From positions 72,815 to 136,814 of the forward strand of contig NZ_MXAN01000004.1 of assembly GCF_002027545.1 (NCBI RefSeq): a DNA stretch of 64,000 bases, in the 5' to 3' direction. Source of the stretch: Moraxella lacunata (lineage in GTDB: Bacteria; Pseudomonadota; Gammaproteobacteria; Pseudomonadales; Moraxellaceae). The notes under the pieces are model-generated. The model did no database searches, was not told the DNA's origin, and saw only the letters and a program-made list of their open reading frames with translations. This document shows positions 1-10,231 of the stretch, piece after piece. Both the position numbers and the translations under genes were made by a program. The stretch's first letter is position 1. Each line of letters starts with the position of its first letter.

Positions 1-859
1 GCAACTCCTTTTTGATGCTTGCCAAATGCTCCGATGGAATGGCGGCAAGCTCAACCTCGCCTGCTTTGTAGCGATTGACTTCTGTAGATGCTGATGTGAT
101 GGGCAGGAACGTGGCTTTATTAATATTACCCGTCACTTCACCAAAATAGGCAGGATTTCGCTCTACGGTGATGTGACTATTCACCACCCAATCGGTCAAT
201 TTGTACGCACCACTAACCACGATGTTGGCAGGGTCAAGCCATTTGTCGCCATGAGCGTCGATGGCTTGCTTTGGCACAGCATATGCCACAGGCAATACCA
301 ATAAGTCGGGCAAATAAGGTACGGGGTCAGTTAGTGTAATTTCAAGCGTTTTATCATCAACGGCTTTTACACCCAAGGTTTCCACGCCTGCCTTACCTTC
401 AGCAATTTGACCTGCATTGACCACTTTGGCATCCACCAAATAGCTAGAATATGGTGATGCGGTATTTGGATCGGTCAGACGTTGAAAACTATACACAAAG
501 TCATGAGCGGTAATCGGTGTATCATCTGACCATTTGGCATCACGGATTTTAAATGTCCACACTTTACCATCGGCACTGTCCCATTCACTTGCCAATACTG
601 GTATGGTCGCTCCTTTTTCATCAGCACTGACCAATCCGACAAACATTTGGCGAATGATGGCAAATGAACTTGAATCTGATGCCTTATGCAAATCCAATGA
701 TTCAGGCTCTGCACCATTGGGAATGGTAATGCTGTCCTTGGATGCACTGGCACTACTGGCACCACCTGCTTGGGCGGACGGCTTATCACCCCCACACCCT
801 GTCAAAGTAACCGCTCCACATAAGGTAAGCATGGCTAGGTTTAATGTTGATAGTTTCAT
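1..859 (-). CDS. Oligopeptide ABC transporter substrate-binding lipoprotein, copy 1 (C-terminus outside window)
   Basis: Periplasmic peptide-binding protein of the OppA/DppA type (solute-binding family 5), feeding an ABC peptide importer. Only the first 286 codons are in the window; the frame stays open to base 1. The start is an ATG followed by a short hydrophobic signal ending in the lipobox LTGC (Cys at about residue 21), so it should be an outer-face lipid-anchored protein. The family 5 signature region is visible as VWTFKIRDAKWSDDTPITA followed by DFVYSFQRL. It aligns throughout with the two paralogues directly upstream, so it is the last gene of a three-gene tandem array read leftwards. 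Truncated only by the window edge; I see no internal lesion. Confidence 0.9.
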   Translation of the reverse strand, partial: MKLSTLNLAMLTLCGAVTLTGCGGDKPSAQAGGASSASASKDSITIPNGAEPESLDLHKASDSSSFAIIRQMFVGLVSADEKGATIPVLASEWDSADGKVWTFKIRDAKWSDDTPITAHDFVYSFQRLTDPNTASPYSSYLVDAKVVNAGQIAEGKAGVETLGVKAVDDKTLEITLTDPVPYLPDLLVLPVAYAVPKQAIDAHGDKWLDPANIVVSGAYKLTDWVVNSHITVERNPAYFGEVTGNINKATFLPITSASTEVNRYKAGEVELAAIPSEHLASIKKEL

Positions 860-914
860 CTTAGTTCTCCATGATGATGAAGCTGGGGCATTCCACCCCA
901 GCGGTGTTAATGGC

Positions 915-2582
915 TTATTTTGCCACTGACCAATATTTGGCTTGCCATTGGTCAAGCGGGTCTTTGTTAGAATACCCTTTCACATAAGGCTTGACTAGGC
1001 GAGCATTGGTATAATAAAAGATGTCAATATGCACCTCATCTTTATCCAGCAGACTCTCAGCTTGATGATAGATTTTCACTCGCTCTTCATCGTTTAGCCC
1101 CGCTTGTAATGAACTTGCCATGATGGCGTCATATTCGGCACTCTTATAGGCTGACCAGTTGTTGGTGTTGTTTGATTTCATCAAGTTTAGGAAGGTTGAT
1201 GATTCGTTATAATCGCCACACCATCTGGCTCGCACCATTTGGTATTTGCCCAGACGGCGAGTTTCTAGGTAGCTCTTCCACTCTTCGTTCACAAGCTCTA
1301 CATTCACACCCAAGGATTCTTTCCATAGGCTTGCCATTGCCACGGCGATTTTTTTGTGGCTTTCGTTGGTGTCATACAACAGCTTAAAGGTCAATGGGTT
1401 GGATTCATTATAACCTGCTTCATTTAGTAGCTTTTTGGCTTCCTCTAAACGCTTGGCTCTGTCCCATGATTGCCATTCTGGGGTGTATTTTAACCCCCCT
1501 TTGACGGCAGGCGGGGTAAATTGATAGGCAGGCACTTGTCCTTGTCCCATGACTTTCTCAGCAATCAATTCTCTGTCTGCTGCTAAGTTTAAGGCACGGC
1601 GAACTTTGATGTCATCAAAGGGGGCGTTATCAACATTAAGTTCATAATAATAGGTGCATAGCGTTGGGGCGGATTTGACCTCATCGCCTAGGGTTCGTTT
1701 TAGGGATGCAAACTGCTCAGATGGCAGTTCACTGGCGGTAATGTCAATCTCACCTGCCTGATAACGCTGTACATCCGTAGTCGCCTGCGGAATGGGTAGC
1801 ATGGTCAGCTTATCTAGTTTGACATTGGCATGGTCATGATAGGATGGGTTTTTCTCTAAGACGATTTTTTCATTGACTATCCATTCAGTCGGCTTATACG
1901 CCCCATTGACCACGATATTTTTAGGATTTGTCCATTTATCGCCATGAGCTTCCACGGTTGCCTTGTGTACAGGCTGTACAGATGTATGAATCATCATGTC
2001 AGGCAAATAAGGTACCGCTTCTGATAAGGTAATCTCCAAGGTCTTATCATCAATGGCTCGTACGCCCAATGTATCCGTTGGTTTATTACCCAAGATAATC
2101 TCACCGGCATTGACCACTTTGGCATCTTCTAGGTAACTGGCGTACGATGACCCCGTTTTTGGGTCAACCAACCGCTGAAAACTATACACAAAATCATGAG
2201 CCGTTACGGGGTCGCCATTTGACCATGTGGCATCACGCAAGCTAAAAGTCCATACTTTATTGTCAGCACTCTCCCACTTTTGTGCCATGCCTGCCACCAG
2301 ATTACCATCATTATCTGTTGTCAGTAGCCCCTCTGAAAACTGACGAATCACGTTCGCCTCTTGCACACCTTTGGCAACATGCGGGTCAAGCGACTCAGGT
2401 TCGCTGGCATTATTGATGGTAATGGCTTGCTCAGCAGTGGCTTGGGCATTGGTGTTAGTTTGGGTAGTATCGGTTTGAGCTGAGCTTGGCTTATCACCGC
2501 CACACGCTGTCAAACCAAATAAGACTGCCATGCTAAGCACAGCAGGATGAAAACGTGGCAGTTGAGACATAAAATGGGACAT
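915..2582 (-). CDS. Oligopeptide ABC transporter substrate-binding lipoprotein, copy 2
   Basis: Full-length (555 aa) family 5 solute-binding protein, expected to capture peptides in the periplasm for an Opp/Dpp importer whose permease and ATPase genes are not in this window. The start is the ATG preceded by AGGAGA at five bases; a longer frame to 2618 has no better site. The signal ends in lipobox LTAC, giving a lipoprotein of the outer-leaflet type. Conserved family motif DAKWSNGDPV-like text appears as DATWSNGDPVTAHDFVYSF near residue 120. It is flanked by two paralogues with 55- and 70-base gaps, consistent with one leftward operon started upstream of copy 3. This is the only demonstrably intact member of the array here. 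Confidence 0.92.
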   Translation of the reverse strand: MSHFMSQLPRFHPAVLSMAVLFGLTACGGDKPSSAQTDTTQTNTNAQATAEQAITINNASEPESLDPHVAKGVQEANVIRQFSEGLLTTDNDGNLVAGMAQKWESADNKVWTFSLRDATWSNGDPVTAHDFVYSFQRLVDPKTGSSYASYLEDAKVVNAGEIILGNKPTDTLGVRAIDDKTLEITLSEAVPYLPDMMIHTSVQPVHKATVEAHGDKWTNPKNIVVNGAYKPTEWIVNEKIVLEKNPSYHDHANVKLDKLTMLPIPQATTDVQRYQAGEIDITASELPSEQFASLKRTLGDEVKSAPTLCTYYYELNVDNAPFDDIKVRRALNLAADRELIAEKVMGQGQVPAYQFTPPAVKGGLKYTPEWQSWDRAKRLEEAKKLLNEAGYNESNPLTFKLLYDTNESHKKIAVAMASLWKESLGVNVELVNEEWKSYLETRRLGKYQMVRARWCGDYNESSTFLNLMKSNNTNNWSAYKSAEYDAIMASSLQAGLNDEERVKIYHQAESLLDKDEVHIDIFYYTNARLVKPYVKGYSNKDPLDQWQAKYWSVAK

Positions 2583-2652
2583 ACTTTCTCCTATGCTCCT
2601 ATGATAAACAAAACACAAATCACCCTAGGGCGATTTGTGCTGTTGTTATGTG

Positions 2653-4308
2653 TTAGTGTTTGGCAATTTTCCAATCTTTAACCTGCCATGTGCTTTGCGG
2701 GTCGTTGTCTGCATAGCCTAGGACGTATGGTTTTACCAAACGGGGTGATACATAGTGATACACAAAGATGGTCGCACTGTCTTTATCTAGCACCGCCTCG
2801 GCTTGGCGATACAGCTCGGCACGCTGTTCTGCGGTAACATCCGCCCCTAATGTACTACTCATCAAACGGTCAAACTCTGGGCTGTTGTATTTACCATAGT
2901 TACTTGAATCGCTTGAGATGAATGTATTTAGGAACGTTGATGCTTCATTGTAGTCAGCACACCACGCGCCACGAGATACTTGATGCTTTTGAGTGCGTCG
3001 AGTTTCAAGGTAGGTTTTCCATTCTTGGTTATTTAGACTCACTTCAACAAAGCCCAAAGAATCTTTCCAGAACGACGCTGCCGCCACCGCCAGTTTTTTG
3101 TGTGCCTCTGATGTGTTATACAGCAGTTCAAACTTCAAAGGATTGGACTCATTAAAACCTGCTTCATTGAGTAGCTTTTTAGCTTCTTCAATACGCTTGG
3201 CTTTATCCCACGCCTTCCACTCAGGCTCATAATCCTTCATGCCTGCGATAGAATTTGGCGTGAATTGATATGCCACGGTCTGACCTTGTGCCAAGATATT
3301 GTCAGTGATGATGTCACGGTCTAGTGCCAACGACAACGCTTTACGCACACGCACATCATCAAACGGGGCTTTGGTGTGATTGAACTCATAGTAATAAGTA
3401 CATAGCTTCGGCTGAACTTTAACCTGCTCGCCCAACTCTGATTGGAGCTGTTTAAACTGCTCTGATGGCAAGGCATCTGCCGTGACATCCACCTCGCCTG
3501 CTTTGTAGCGAGTCACGTCGGTAACCTCTGATGGGATAGCCAGTAGCGTCACTGTATTGATGGTTGTCTTGGCGTCATCATAATAACTGGCATTACGCTC
3601 TAACACAATGCGTTCATTGACTTGCCAATCTTTTAGGTTGTAAGCACCATTCGCCACATAGTTACCCACTGCTGTCCATTTGTCACCATGTTGCTCTACT
3701 GCTTTTTGGTTGACAGGCTTGACAGAAGTATGAATGAGCGTGTCAGGCAAATAAGGTACAGGCTCGGATAAGGTGACCTCAAGCGTCTTATCATCAATGG
3801 CTTTGACACCCAGTGTATCAGGTTTTGCCTTACCGTTTACGATGTCCTAGGCATTCACCACCTTGACCGCCACCAAATAAGTGGCATAAGGCGATGCTGT
3901 CTCAGGATTTACCAGGCGCTGAAAACTATACACAAAATCCTGAGCCGTCACAGGGTCGCCATTTGACCACTTGGCATCACGCAATTTAAATGTCCACACC
4001 TTATTATCAGCACTCTCCCATGATTCTGCCATGCCAGGTACAGTGTTACCATTTGCATCGGTTGATGTCAAACCAACCAATAGCTGACGAATGACGTTAG
4101 ATTCTGGCACGCCTGATACTTTATGCGGGTCTAGCGACTCAGGCTCTGCACCGTTATTGATGGTCACTTCTTGTGTATCGGCAAGTTCGCCTGTAGCAAC
4201 AGATGTATTACCTGCTAATGTTTGGGTTGACTCTTTATCGCCACCACAGCCAAATAAAGCCAGGCTAAGCGAGACAAGCAGTGCTGATGGTACAAATTTT
4301 GCATTCAT
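2653..4308 (-). pseudogene. Oligopeptide-binding lipoprotein, copy 3, interrupted by an in-frame amber codon
   Basis: Reads as one continuous 551-codon family 5 solute-binding gene except for a single TAG at 3849-3847 (codon 154). Both sides are in the same frame and match the paralogue: upstream ends VVNA, downstream continues DIVNGKAKPDTLGVKAIDD, where copy 2 has VVNAGEIILGNKPTDTLGV. No frameshift is needed. The start ATG has AAGGAC upstream, and the signal ends in lipobox LFGC. Being first after the promoter, it heads the tandem array. Possible readings: a recent nonsense mutation, a sequencing error, or suppression/read-through. A product restarting at the internal ATG at 3750 would lack its signal peptide. 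Function of the intact form would be peptide binding as in copies 1 and 2. Confidence 0.85.
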
Positions 4309-4398
4309 GGGTATGTCCTTATGTGAAAAACAGTAACGTATCGTTAGCATTGCGTTATTTGAACTTGCGTAATTACCACTTATTCAAATGACAACTAA

Positions 4399-4427
4399 AT
4401 ATAATCATTTTTTACCCCCAAAGTCAA
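4399..4427 (-). promoter_or_regulatory. Candidate sigma-70 promoter of the oligopeptide-binding array
   Basis: On the minus strand TTGACT is followed after 17 bases by TTATAT (or after 18 by TATATT), about 90 bases upstream of the copy 3 start codon. This is the best-looking promoter in the purA to oppA spacer and would drive all three binding-protein genes. Consensus match only; not a demonstrated start site. Confidence 0.6.
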
Positions 4428-4464
4428 GAATTTTTTAAAGATTATGGCAAAATAATGACAACAA

Positions 4465-4494
4465 AAAACCACTTATCATAAAATAAATGGTTTT
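4465..4494 (-). terminator. Intrinsic terminator after purA
   Basis: Stem AAAACCA pairs with TGGTTTT around a loop that contains a further TTAT/ATAA pairing; on the minus strand the second arm runs into TTTTTTG. It lies 23 bases past the purA stop. Confidence 0.6.
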
Positions 4495-4517
4495 GTGTCA
4501 GATTAAATCATGCTAAA

Positions 4518-5822
<1,305 letters not shown>

Positions 5823-6037
5823 TTAAGTTAAACCAATGCCAAATTTTGGCGTTTTTCCTATCTAGTTTAACACACAATCAAGGGGGAAAACTAGCTTAAA
5901 TTGAACAAATTTTGAAAATTTATCAAATCAATTTAAATTGATAAAAACTTGCAAAATTTTGCCAAAGCCCTTAAAATTTTTACCAAAATCATGTTACAAT
6001 ATCCTGTTAAAATTCATAATTAAAAAAAGGCGAATCC

Positions 6038-6475
6038 ATGTTTCAGTTACACCCCGCGCTTGCCAAAGACACATTTTTGGTTGGCGACCTACCCCTATGT
6101 ACCGTGCGTTTGATGAATGACTGTCAATTTCCTTGGCTGATTTTGGTGCCACGCGTCTCAAACATCAAAGAAATCTATGAGTTATCCGACGCTGACCAAG
6201 TGCAATTTTTGCGTGAATCAAGCTGGGTATCTAGCCAAATGGCAAAAATCTTTGGGGCGGACAAAATGAACGTCGCCGCCCTTGGCAATCAAGTGCCACA
6301 ACTACACTTTCATCATGTCGTCCGCTATCAAAATGACGCTCGCTGGCCCAACCCTGTTTGGGGTTGCCCTGCCATCGCCTACACCCCCGAAGTCTTGCAA
6401 CACATGAAACAGACTCTGATGATGGCACTCCGTGGGCATCATGAAATGCCCTTTGACTGGAAATTCAACATTTAA
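6038..6475 (+). CDS. HIT-family nucleotide hydrolase-like protein
   Basis: A 145-aa histidine-triad superfamily protein. The triad region reads NQVPQLHFHHVVRYQND (about residues 90-106), where the usual H-x-H-x-H is represented by HFHH followed by two hydrophobics. The trailing WPNPVWGCPA block is typical of a gammaproteobacterial subgroup annotated as HIT proteins or diadenosine tetraphosphate hydrolases. Expected activity is hydrolysis of an adenosine phosphate derivative; the real substrate is unknown. It stands alone, divergent from purA and convergent with the RlpA-like gene, with a family B repeat directly after its stop. Confidence 0.85.
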   Translation: MFQLHPALAKDTFLVGDLPLCTVRLMNDCQFPWLILVPRVSNIKEIYELSDADQVQFLRESSWVSSQMAKIFGADKMNVAALGNQVPQLHFHHVVRYQNDARWPNPVWGCPAIAYTPEVLQHMKQTLMMALRGHHEMPFDWKFNI

Positions 6476-6501
6476 GCTGTTGATTTTCCAAATTATACCC
6501 T

Positions 6502-6612
6502 ATTCTCAACTTTGTATCAGTGATTGATTTATTAAGGGCAAATTGCAATTCGCCCCTACGACCAAAAAATAATTATTGAAAAATCAACAAGTTGCTATTT
6601 TAAGTTGAGAAT
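6502..6612. repeat. Family B inverted-repeat element, copy 1 (111 bases)
   Basis: Bounded by perfect 11-base inverted arms, ATTCTCAACTT and AAGTTGAGAAT, with a central palindrome GGGCAAATTGCAATTCGCCC at 6536-6555. Its reverse complement matches the element at 41270-41379 along nearly the whole length. No coding capacity. Probably a small non-autonomous mobile element or REP-like repeat. Confidence 0.75.
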
Positions 6613-6645
6613 GAAGTAAATTATATTGGCAGTTAGCACCAAAAC

Positions 6646-6680
6646 AAAAAATCCGTCATTATGCCCAATGACGGATTTTT
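6646..6680. terminator. Bidirectional terminator between HIT gene and RlpA-like gene
   Basis: Near-perfect hairpin: AAAAATCCGTCATT pairs with AATGACGGATTTTT around a six-base loop, with A and T runs on both sides, so it can serve both convergent genes. Confidence 0.85.
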
Positions 6681-6718
6681 GTGGTCTTTAAAGATGATTT
6701 AATCGCTTGTCTTATCAA

Positions 6719-7210
6719 TCACTTGTCTTGTTCAAGTGCCAAATTAATCGTGCCATCTTGATTATTTTCGCTTGTCTTTTGCTCATCTTGTGCCAATTTA
6801 TCTTTGGCAAGGCTGTCTTTGGCTAGCATCACATCGCCAGCCTTATCTTGCTTGGTGTTTTTGGCATCTTTGTCCACAGGTTTTACTTGCACTTTTACCA
6901 AACCAACCGACAACGGAGCAAGCTGTTTAAAGGCGTTTTTGGTTAGGTCAATACGCCCTGCTTTACCAATGCGGTCATTGACTTTACAAGTGATGGATTT
7001 GCCCGTTTTGGCATTGGTAACTTCCACATACGTCCCAAGTTTGTAGCGGTTAGATGCACAGGTCATGCCATTATTGCTAAATACTTCGCCATTGGCAGTT
7101 TTGCGACCATTAAATTTATCAGCATAATAAGACGCCGTGGTTGAGTGGGCAGATGCCTGCATGCCGATTAGAGCGGTCAAGGTTAAGGTAGTGATGTTAA
7201 ATAAACGCAT
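6719..7210 (-). CDS. Small exported RlpA-like double-psi beta-barrel protein
   Basis: 163-aa exported protein: signal peptide ending ASAHS (about residue 22), then one RlpA-like double-psi barrel with ASYYADKFNGRKTANGEVF, LGTYVEVTNAKTGKS and VNDRIGKAGRIDLT (residues 27-105), and a charged K/D/Q-rich tail with no SPOR domain. RlpA proteins are septal or cell-wall lytic transglycosylases, or wall-binding proteins. Here the position that holds the family's catalytic His (TAAH in E. coli) reads TCAS, and two Cys in the barrel (MTC and ITC) could form a disulfide. I therefore infer wall association but doubt the enzymatic activity. Weak AGAGAG ribosome site. Read alone towards the shared terminator. 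Confidence 0.8.
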   Translation of the reverse strand: MRLFNITTLTLTALIGMQASAHSTTASYYADKFNGRKTANGEVFSNNGMTCASNRYKLGTYVEVTNAKTGKSITCKVNDRIGKAGRIDLTKNAFKQLAPLSVGLVKVQVKPVDKDAKNTKQDKAGDVMLAKDSLAKDKLAQDEQKTSENNQDGTINLALEQDK

Positions 7211-7903
7211 GATTACTCTCTTGGTTGATGGTATTATGGATAAAATGAATAAAACACGCCTGCCATTGATGATGTTTTTATTAGGGCGTGCCTACCATTG
7301 ATAACATTTTATAAAATAAGATGAAAATTTGACACGCCCCAAAACAAACAAATCCATTAAATCTCTTTCCAAACTAAAAATAAACCTTTAATAAACCTTT
7401 ATAAGTATTGGGGTTGAAGTTTTTAAAAATCCACAAAAATCGGGGTTTGGAAAGAAGTCTATTAACTGTCAATGCTACAAAAGTCAATGTCTACAAAAAT
7501 AGTTTGGCAAGCAAAGGCTGACTATTATAACAAATTTATGGGCTTATCTTGTTAAGCGATTGCTATTTTTTGTAAAAAAACACCGATATGCAAACCAAAG
7601 AAGCAATATACAGCCTAAAACTTAGCACAAATCAAGATTGAGACAAAGCCATCCCATGCTTTTATTTTTTAAAATACAAATCAAAATACAATATATCCCA
7701 AATTAAACTCATTACATGTTCATTTTTTGTGAAAAAACTGTCTAAATATAAGGCAAAATCAACGCTTTATTACTTTTTATTACATTTTAAAAAGGATGTA
7801 GCAATAAAAAAGGTCTACAATAAATTTGCAGGCAATGGCTTATCTACTCATTTTGTCTTTGCCTTGCTAAATCATTTTATCACAAACACCCAAAGGATGT
7901 CCC
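7211..7903. other. Non-coding spacer, 693 bases
   Basis: No convincing gene on either strand. It holds repeat fragments with family A-like termini near its left end; the remainder is AT-rich sequence with no recognisable RNA gene. The promoters of the two divergent flanking genes must lie here, but no strong match stood out. A short open frame at 7729-7974 overlaps the true lipoprotein start and is not credible. Confidence 0.6.
7254..7341. repeat. Family A-like terminal repeat fragments
   Basis: Contains ACACGCCTGCCATTGATGATG, then TAGGGCGTGCCTACCATTG at 7281, then GACACGCCCC at 7331. The middle motif equals the termini of the family A elements at 43616 and 63950. It looks like overlapping or decayed element ends rather than one clean copy. 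Confidence 0.6.
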
Positions 7904-8320
7904 ATGAAAAAAATCATCGCACTATCATCTATTATTGCTTTAACACTAACTGGTTGTGCTGGCACTCAGCTTGACAATACTCGTGTTAAAACCGTTGAAG
8001 GCGAAGTCAAAGCCGTTAAAGTGGTTAATATTCCAAGTTTTGATATTGAAATCGCCCCACGCAAAGCCACTTGTCAGCTGACCGACACCGCAGGCAATGC
8101 CGTTGCCAGTGAATGCCTACAATACCGTCGCACCCACGAGCGTAACTACAATGTACTAAGTGGCAATATCGAAGGATTTACCTTTGAAGAAGGCAACCGT
8201 TATGTACTAAACATCAGCCAAACGGCAGTCAATGACGAAGCTGCAGGCGAAGTTGTTCCTGTATGGAAACTAAACAACATCGTCTCAGTTACCCCTGAAA
8301 TCATCAACCCTACGCAGTAA
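7904..8320 (+). CDS. DUF4377-like lipoprotein
   Basis: 138-aa lipoprotein: KK-led hydrophobic signal with lipobox LTGC (Cys 18), so membrane anchored after export. The mature part has ATCQLTD...ECLQYRR, then IEGFTFEEGNRYVLNI, a pattern that resembles the DUF4377 domain often found with META/HslJ-type stress lipoproteins. No enzymatic motif is visible and its role is unknown. The ribosome site AAAGGA lies upstream of the chosen ATG. It is a single gene followed by a 165-base spacer before rsmA. Confidence 0.7.
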   Translation: MKKIIALSSIIALTLTGCAGTQLDNTRVKTVEGEVKAVKVVNIPSFDIEIAPRKATCQLTDTAGNAVASECLQYRRTHERNYNVLSGNIEGFTFEEGNRYVLNISQTAVNDEAAGEVVPVWKLNNIVSVTPEIINPTQ

Positions 8321-8485
8321 TTAGCGTTTGCCAATTATTGTTTGGTTGTAAAGACTTTGTTTTAAAAGTTAGTTCAACCCATCTTTGGGCGAGCTTACCG
8401 TCATAAAAATGACTGGTCAGTTCGTCCAATTTTTATTTTTTGGCAAAGGGTGTTATAATTGGCTAAATTTTAAGACAAACGCATC

Positions 8486-9331
8486 ATGACCATTCGCACG
8501 CCAAAAGAATTTAACCATGCCCCCAGAAAACGCTTTGGGCAAAACTTTTTACACGACACAAACATCATCCGCCAAATCGTTGATAGCGTTCGCTTATCTC
8601 GCACCGATAACTTACTAGAAATCGGGCCGGGGCTTGGGGCATTGACCGAACCACTATTGGCAGAAGTGGATGGCATGACAGTCATCGAGCTTGACCGTGA
8701 TTTGGCAAATGGTCTAAAAATCAACATCGGGGCGAACAGCCATCCTGATTTTACCATCATCAATGACAACGCCATGCACATTGACTATCGCACGCTTGCC
8801 GAGCAGGTGGGGCGTGGGGCGTTTCGTGTGGTGGGCAACCTACCCTATAACATCTCAACACCCATTTTATTTCGCTTGTTAGAATTTAGCGATGTCATCA
8901 CCGACATGCACTTTATGCTTCAAAAAGAAGTGGTGGATCGCATCACCGCCGAGCCAAATACCAAAGCCTACGGGCGACTGTCTGTCATCATGCAGTATCA
9001 TTGCACCACTGATTATCTTTTGACCGTGCCAAATGGGGCGTTTAACCCCCCGCCAAAGGTAACGTCTGCCGTGTTTCGCCTAACGCCTTTTAAGGTCAAG
9101 CCCTTGCAAGCCCAAGATGAGAAACTCTTTGCCGATGTCGTGCGTGAGACCTTTAACCACAGACGCAAAACTTTGCGAGCGATTTTTAAAAGTGTGAACA
9201 TGTTGCCGATATTGGACGATGATGATTTTGCCAAGGCGAGTATCAACCCCCAAGCCCGCCCCGAAACGCTGAGTGTGGCAGATTTTGTGCGACTGTCTGA
9301 TGTTGCCTTTGAAAAAACACACAAAGATTGA
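8486..9331 (+). CDS. rsmA: 16S rRNA (adenine1518/1519-N6)-dimethyltransferase
   Basis: S-adenosylmethionine-dependent enzyme that dimethylates two adjacent adenines in the 3' hairpin of 16S rRNA late in 30S assembly; also called KsgA. The 281-aa product has the N-terminal KRFGQNFL block (residues 15-22), SAM motif [15 protein letters not shown] (44-57), the acidic motif VIELD and catalytic motif IV NLPYNIS (118-124). Length is normal. apaH follows after 14 bases, a conserved pairing in gammaproteobacteria, so the two are probably co-transcribed. Confidence 0.97.
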   Translation: MTIRTPKEFNHAPRKRFGQNFLHDTNIIRQIVDSVRLSRTDNLLEIGPGLGALTEPLLAEVDGMTVIELDRDLANGLKINIGANSHPDFTIINDNAMHIDYRTLAEQVGRGAFRVVGNLPYNISTPILFRLLEFSDVITDMHFMLQKEVVDRITAEPNTKAYGRLSVIMQYHCTTDYLLTVPNGAFNPPPKVTSAVFRLTPFKVKPLQAQDEKLFADVVRETFNHRRKTLRAIFKSVNMLPILDDDDFAKASINPQARPETLSVADFVRLSDVAFEKTHKD

Positions 9332-9345
9332 TATAATAAAATACC

Positions 9346-10194
9346 ATGACCCAAAATTTACAAAAAACTTATCGCCATGAGTACGTCATTGGCGACTTGC
9401 AGGGCTGTTTTAATGCTTTTAACCGTTTGCTTGTTGCTTTGGATTTTGATGAAACCCAAGACAAGATTTGGCTATGTGGCGACATCGTGGCTCGTGGGGA
9501 GAACTCACTAGACACCCTAAGACAAGTCAAACGTTTGTCCGACATTGGGGCATTAACCACGGTGCTTGGCAATCATGACATTACGCTGATTGCCACATGG
9601 CGTGGCGTTTTACCCATCAAACCCAAGGACAACACCGCACTGATATTTGTCGCTCCCGACTGTGATGAGTTGTTGGATTGGCTACGTCATCAGCCGTTTT
9701 TGGTATACCCCAATGACAAAACGGTACTGACTCATGCGGGCATACCGCCCCATTGGAAAGTCAAAGATGCCAAGGGTTATGCCAAAGAACTAGAACAAGC
9801 CTTTGCTGGTGATTTGGATGAGCTTGATAAGCTGTTGCCCAATTTATACAGTAAAGCCACCGAGCCTTGGTCGGATGAGCTGACAGGACACACTCGCCTG
9901 CGACTGATTGCCAACTACTTGACACGCATGCGACTGTGCGACAAACACGGCACGCTTGAATTTTCTTTTAAAGAAAGTCTTGGCGACACCATGCCTTTGG
10001 GCTATCGTCCTTGGTTTGATTGGGAAGTGGCACGCAAACGCAAGATTTTGTTCGGGCATTGGGCAGCATTACAAGCAAAGATTGCCACCCAACACGTCCG
10101 TGCCTTAGATGGGGGCTGTGTGTGGGGCGGTAAACTTGTCGCCTATCGCCTTGCTGATGAGCATATTATTACCGTCAGTGGCTTTGATGCTTGA
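9346..10194 (+). CDS. apaH: Symmetrical bis(5'-nucleosyl)-tetraphosphatase
   Basis: Cytosolic metallophosphatase that splits Ap4A into two ADP and also removes Np4 caps from RNA. The 282-aa product carries the metallophosphoesterase signatures YVIGDLQGCFNAF, CGDIVARGENSL and LGNHDITL in its first 90 residues, with later His-containing blocks (TVLTHAGIPPHW) as expected. It directly follows rsmA. The next lipoprotein gene begins 38 bases after its stop if the later ATG is used there. Confidence 0.97.
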   Translation: MTQNLQKTYRHEYVIGDLQGCFNAFNRLLVALDFDETQDKIWLCGDIVARGENSLDTLRQVKRLSDIGALTTVLGNHDITLIATWRGVLPIKPKDNTALIFVAPDCDELLDWLRHQPFLVYPNDKTVLTHAGIPPHWKVKDAKGYAKELEQAFAGDLDELDKLLPNLYSKATEPWSDELTGHTRLRLIANYLTRMRLCDKHGTLEFSFKESLGDTMPLGYRPWFDWEVARKRKILFGHWAALQAKIATQHVRALDGGCVWGGKLVAYRLADEHIITVSGFDA

Positions 10195-10231
10195 CAACTA
10201 TTTTACCAGATACTTGATAATGGGAACAACC

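Noticed and set aside
7729..7974. 81-codon plus-strand frame before the DUF4377-like lipoprotein
   Set aside because: Overlaps the lipoprotein start in another frame, lacks a ribosome site and has an unlikely composition.
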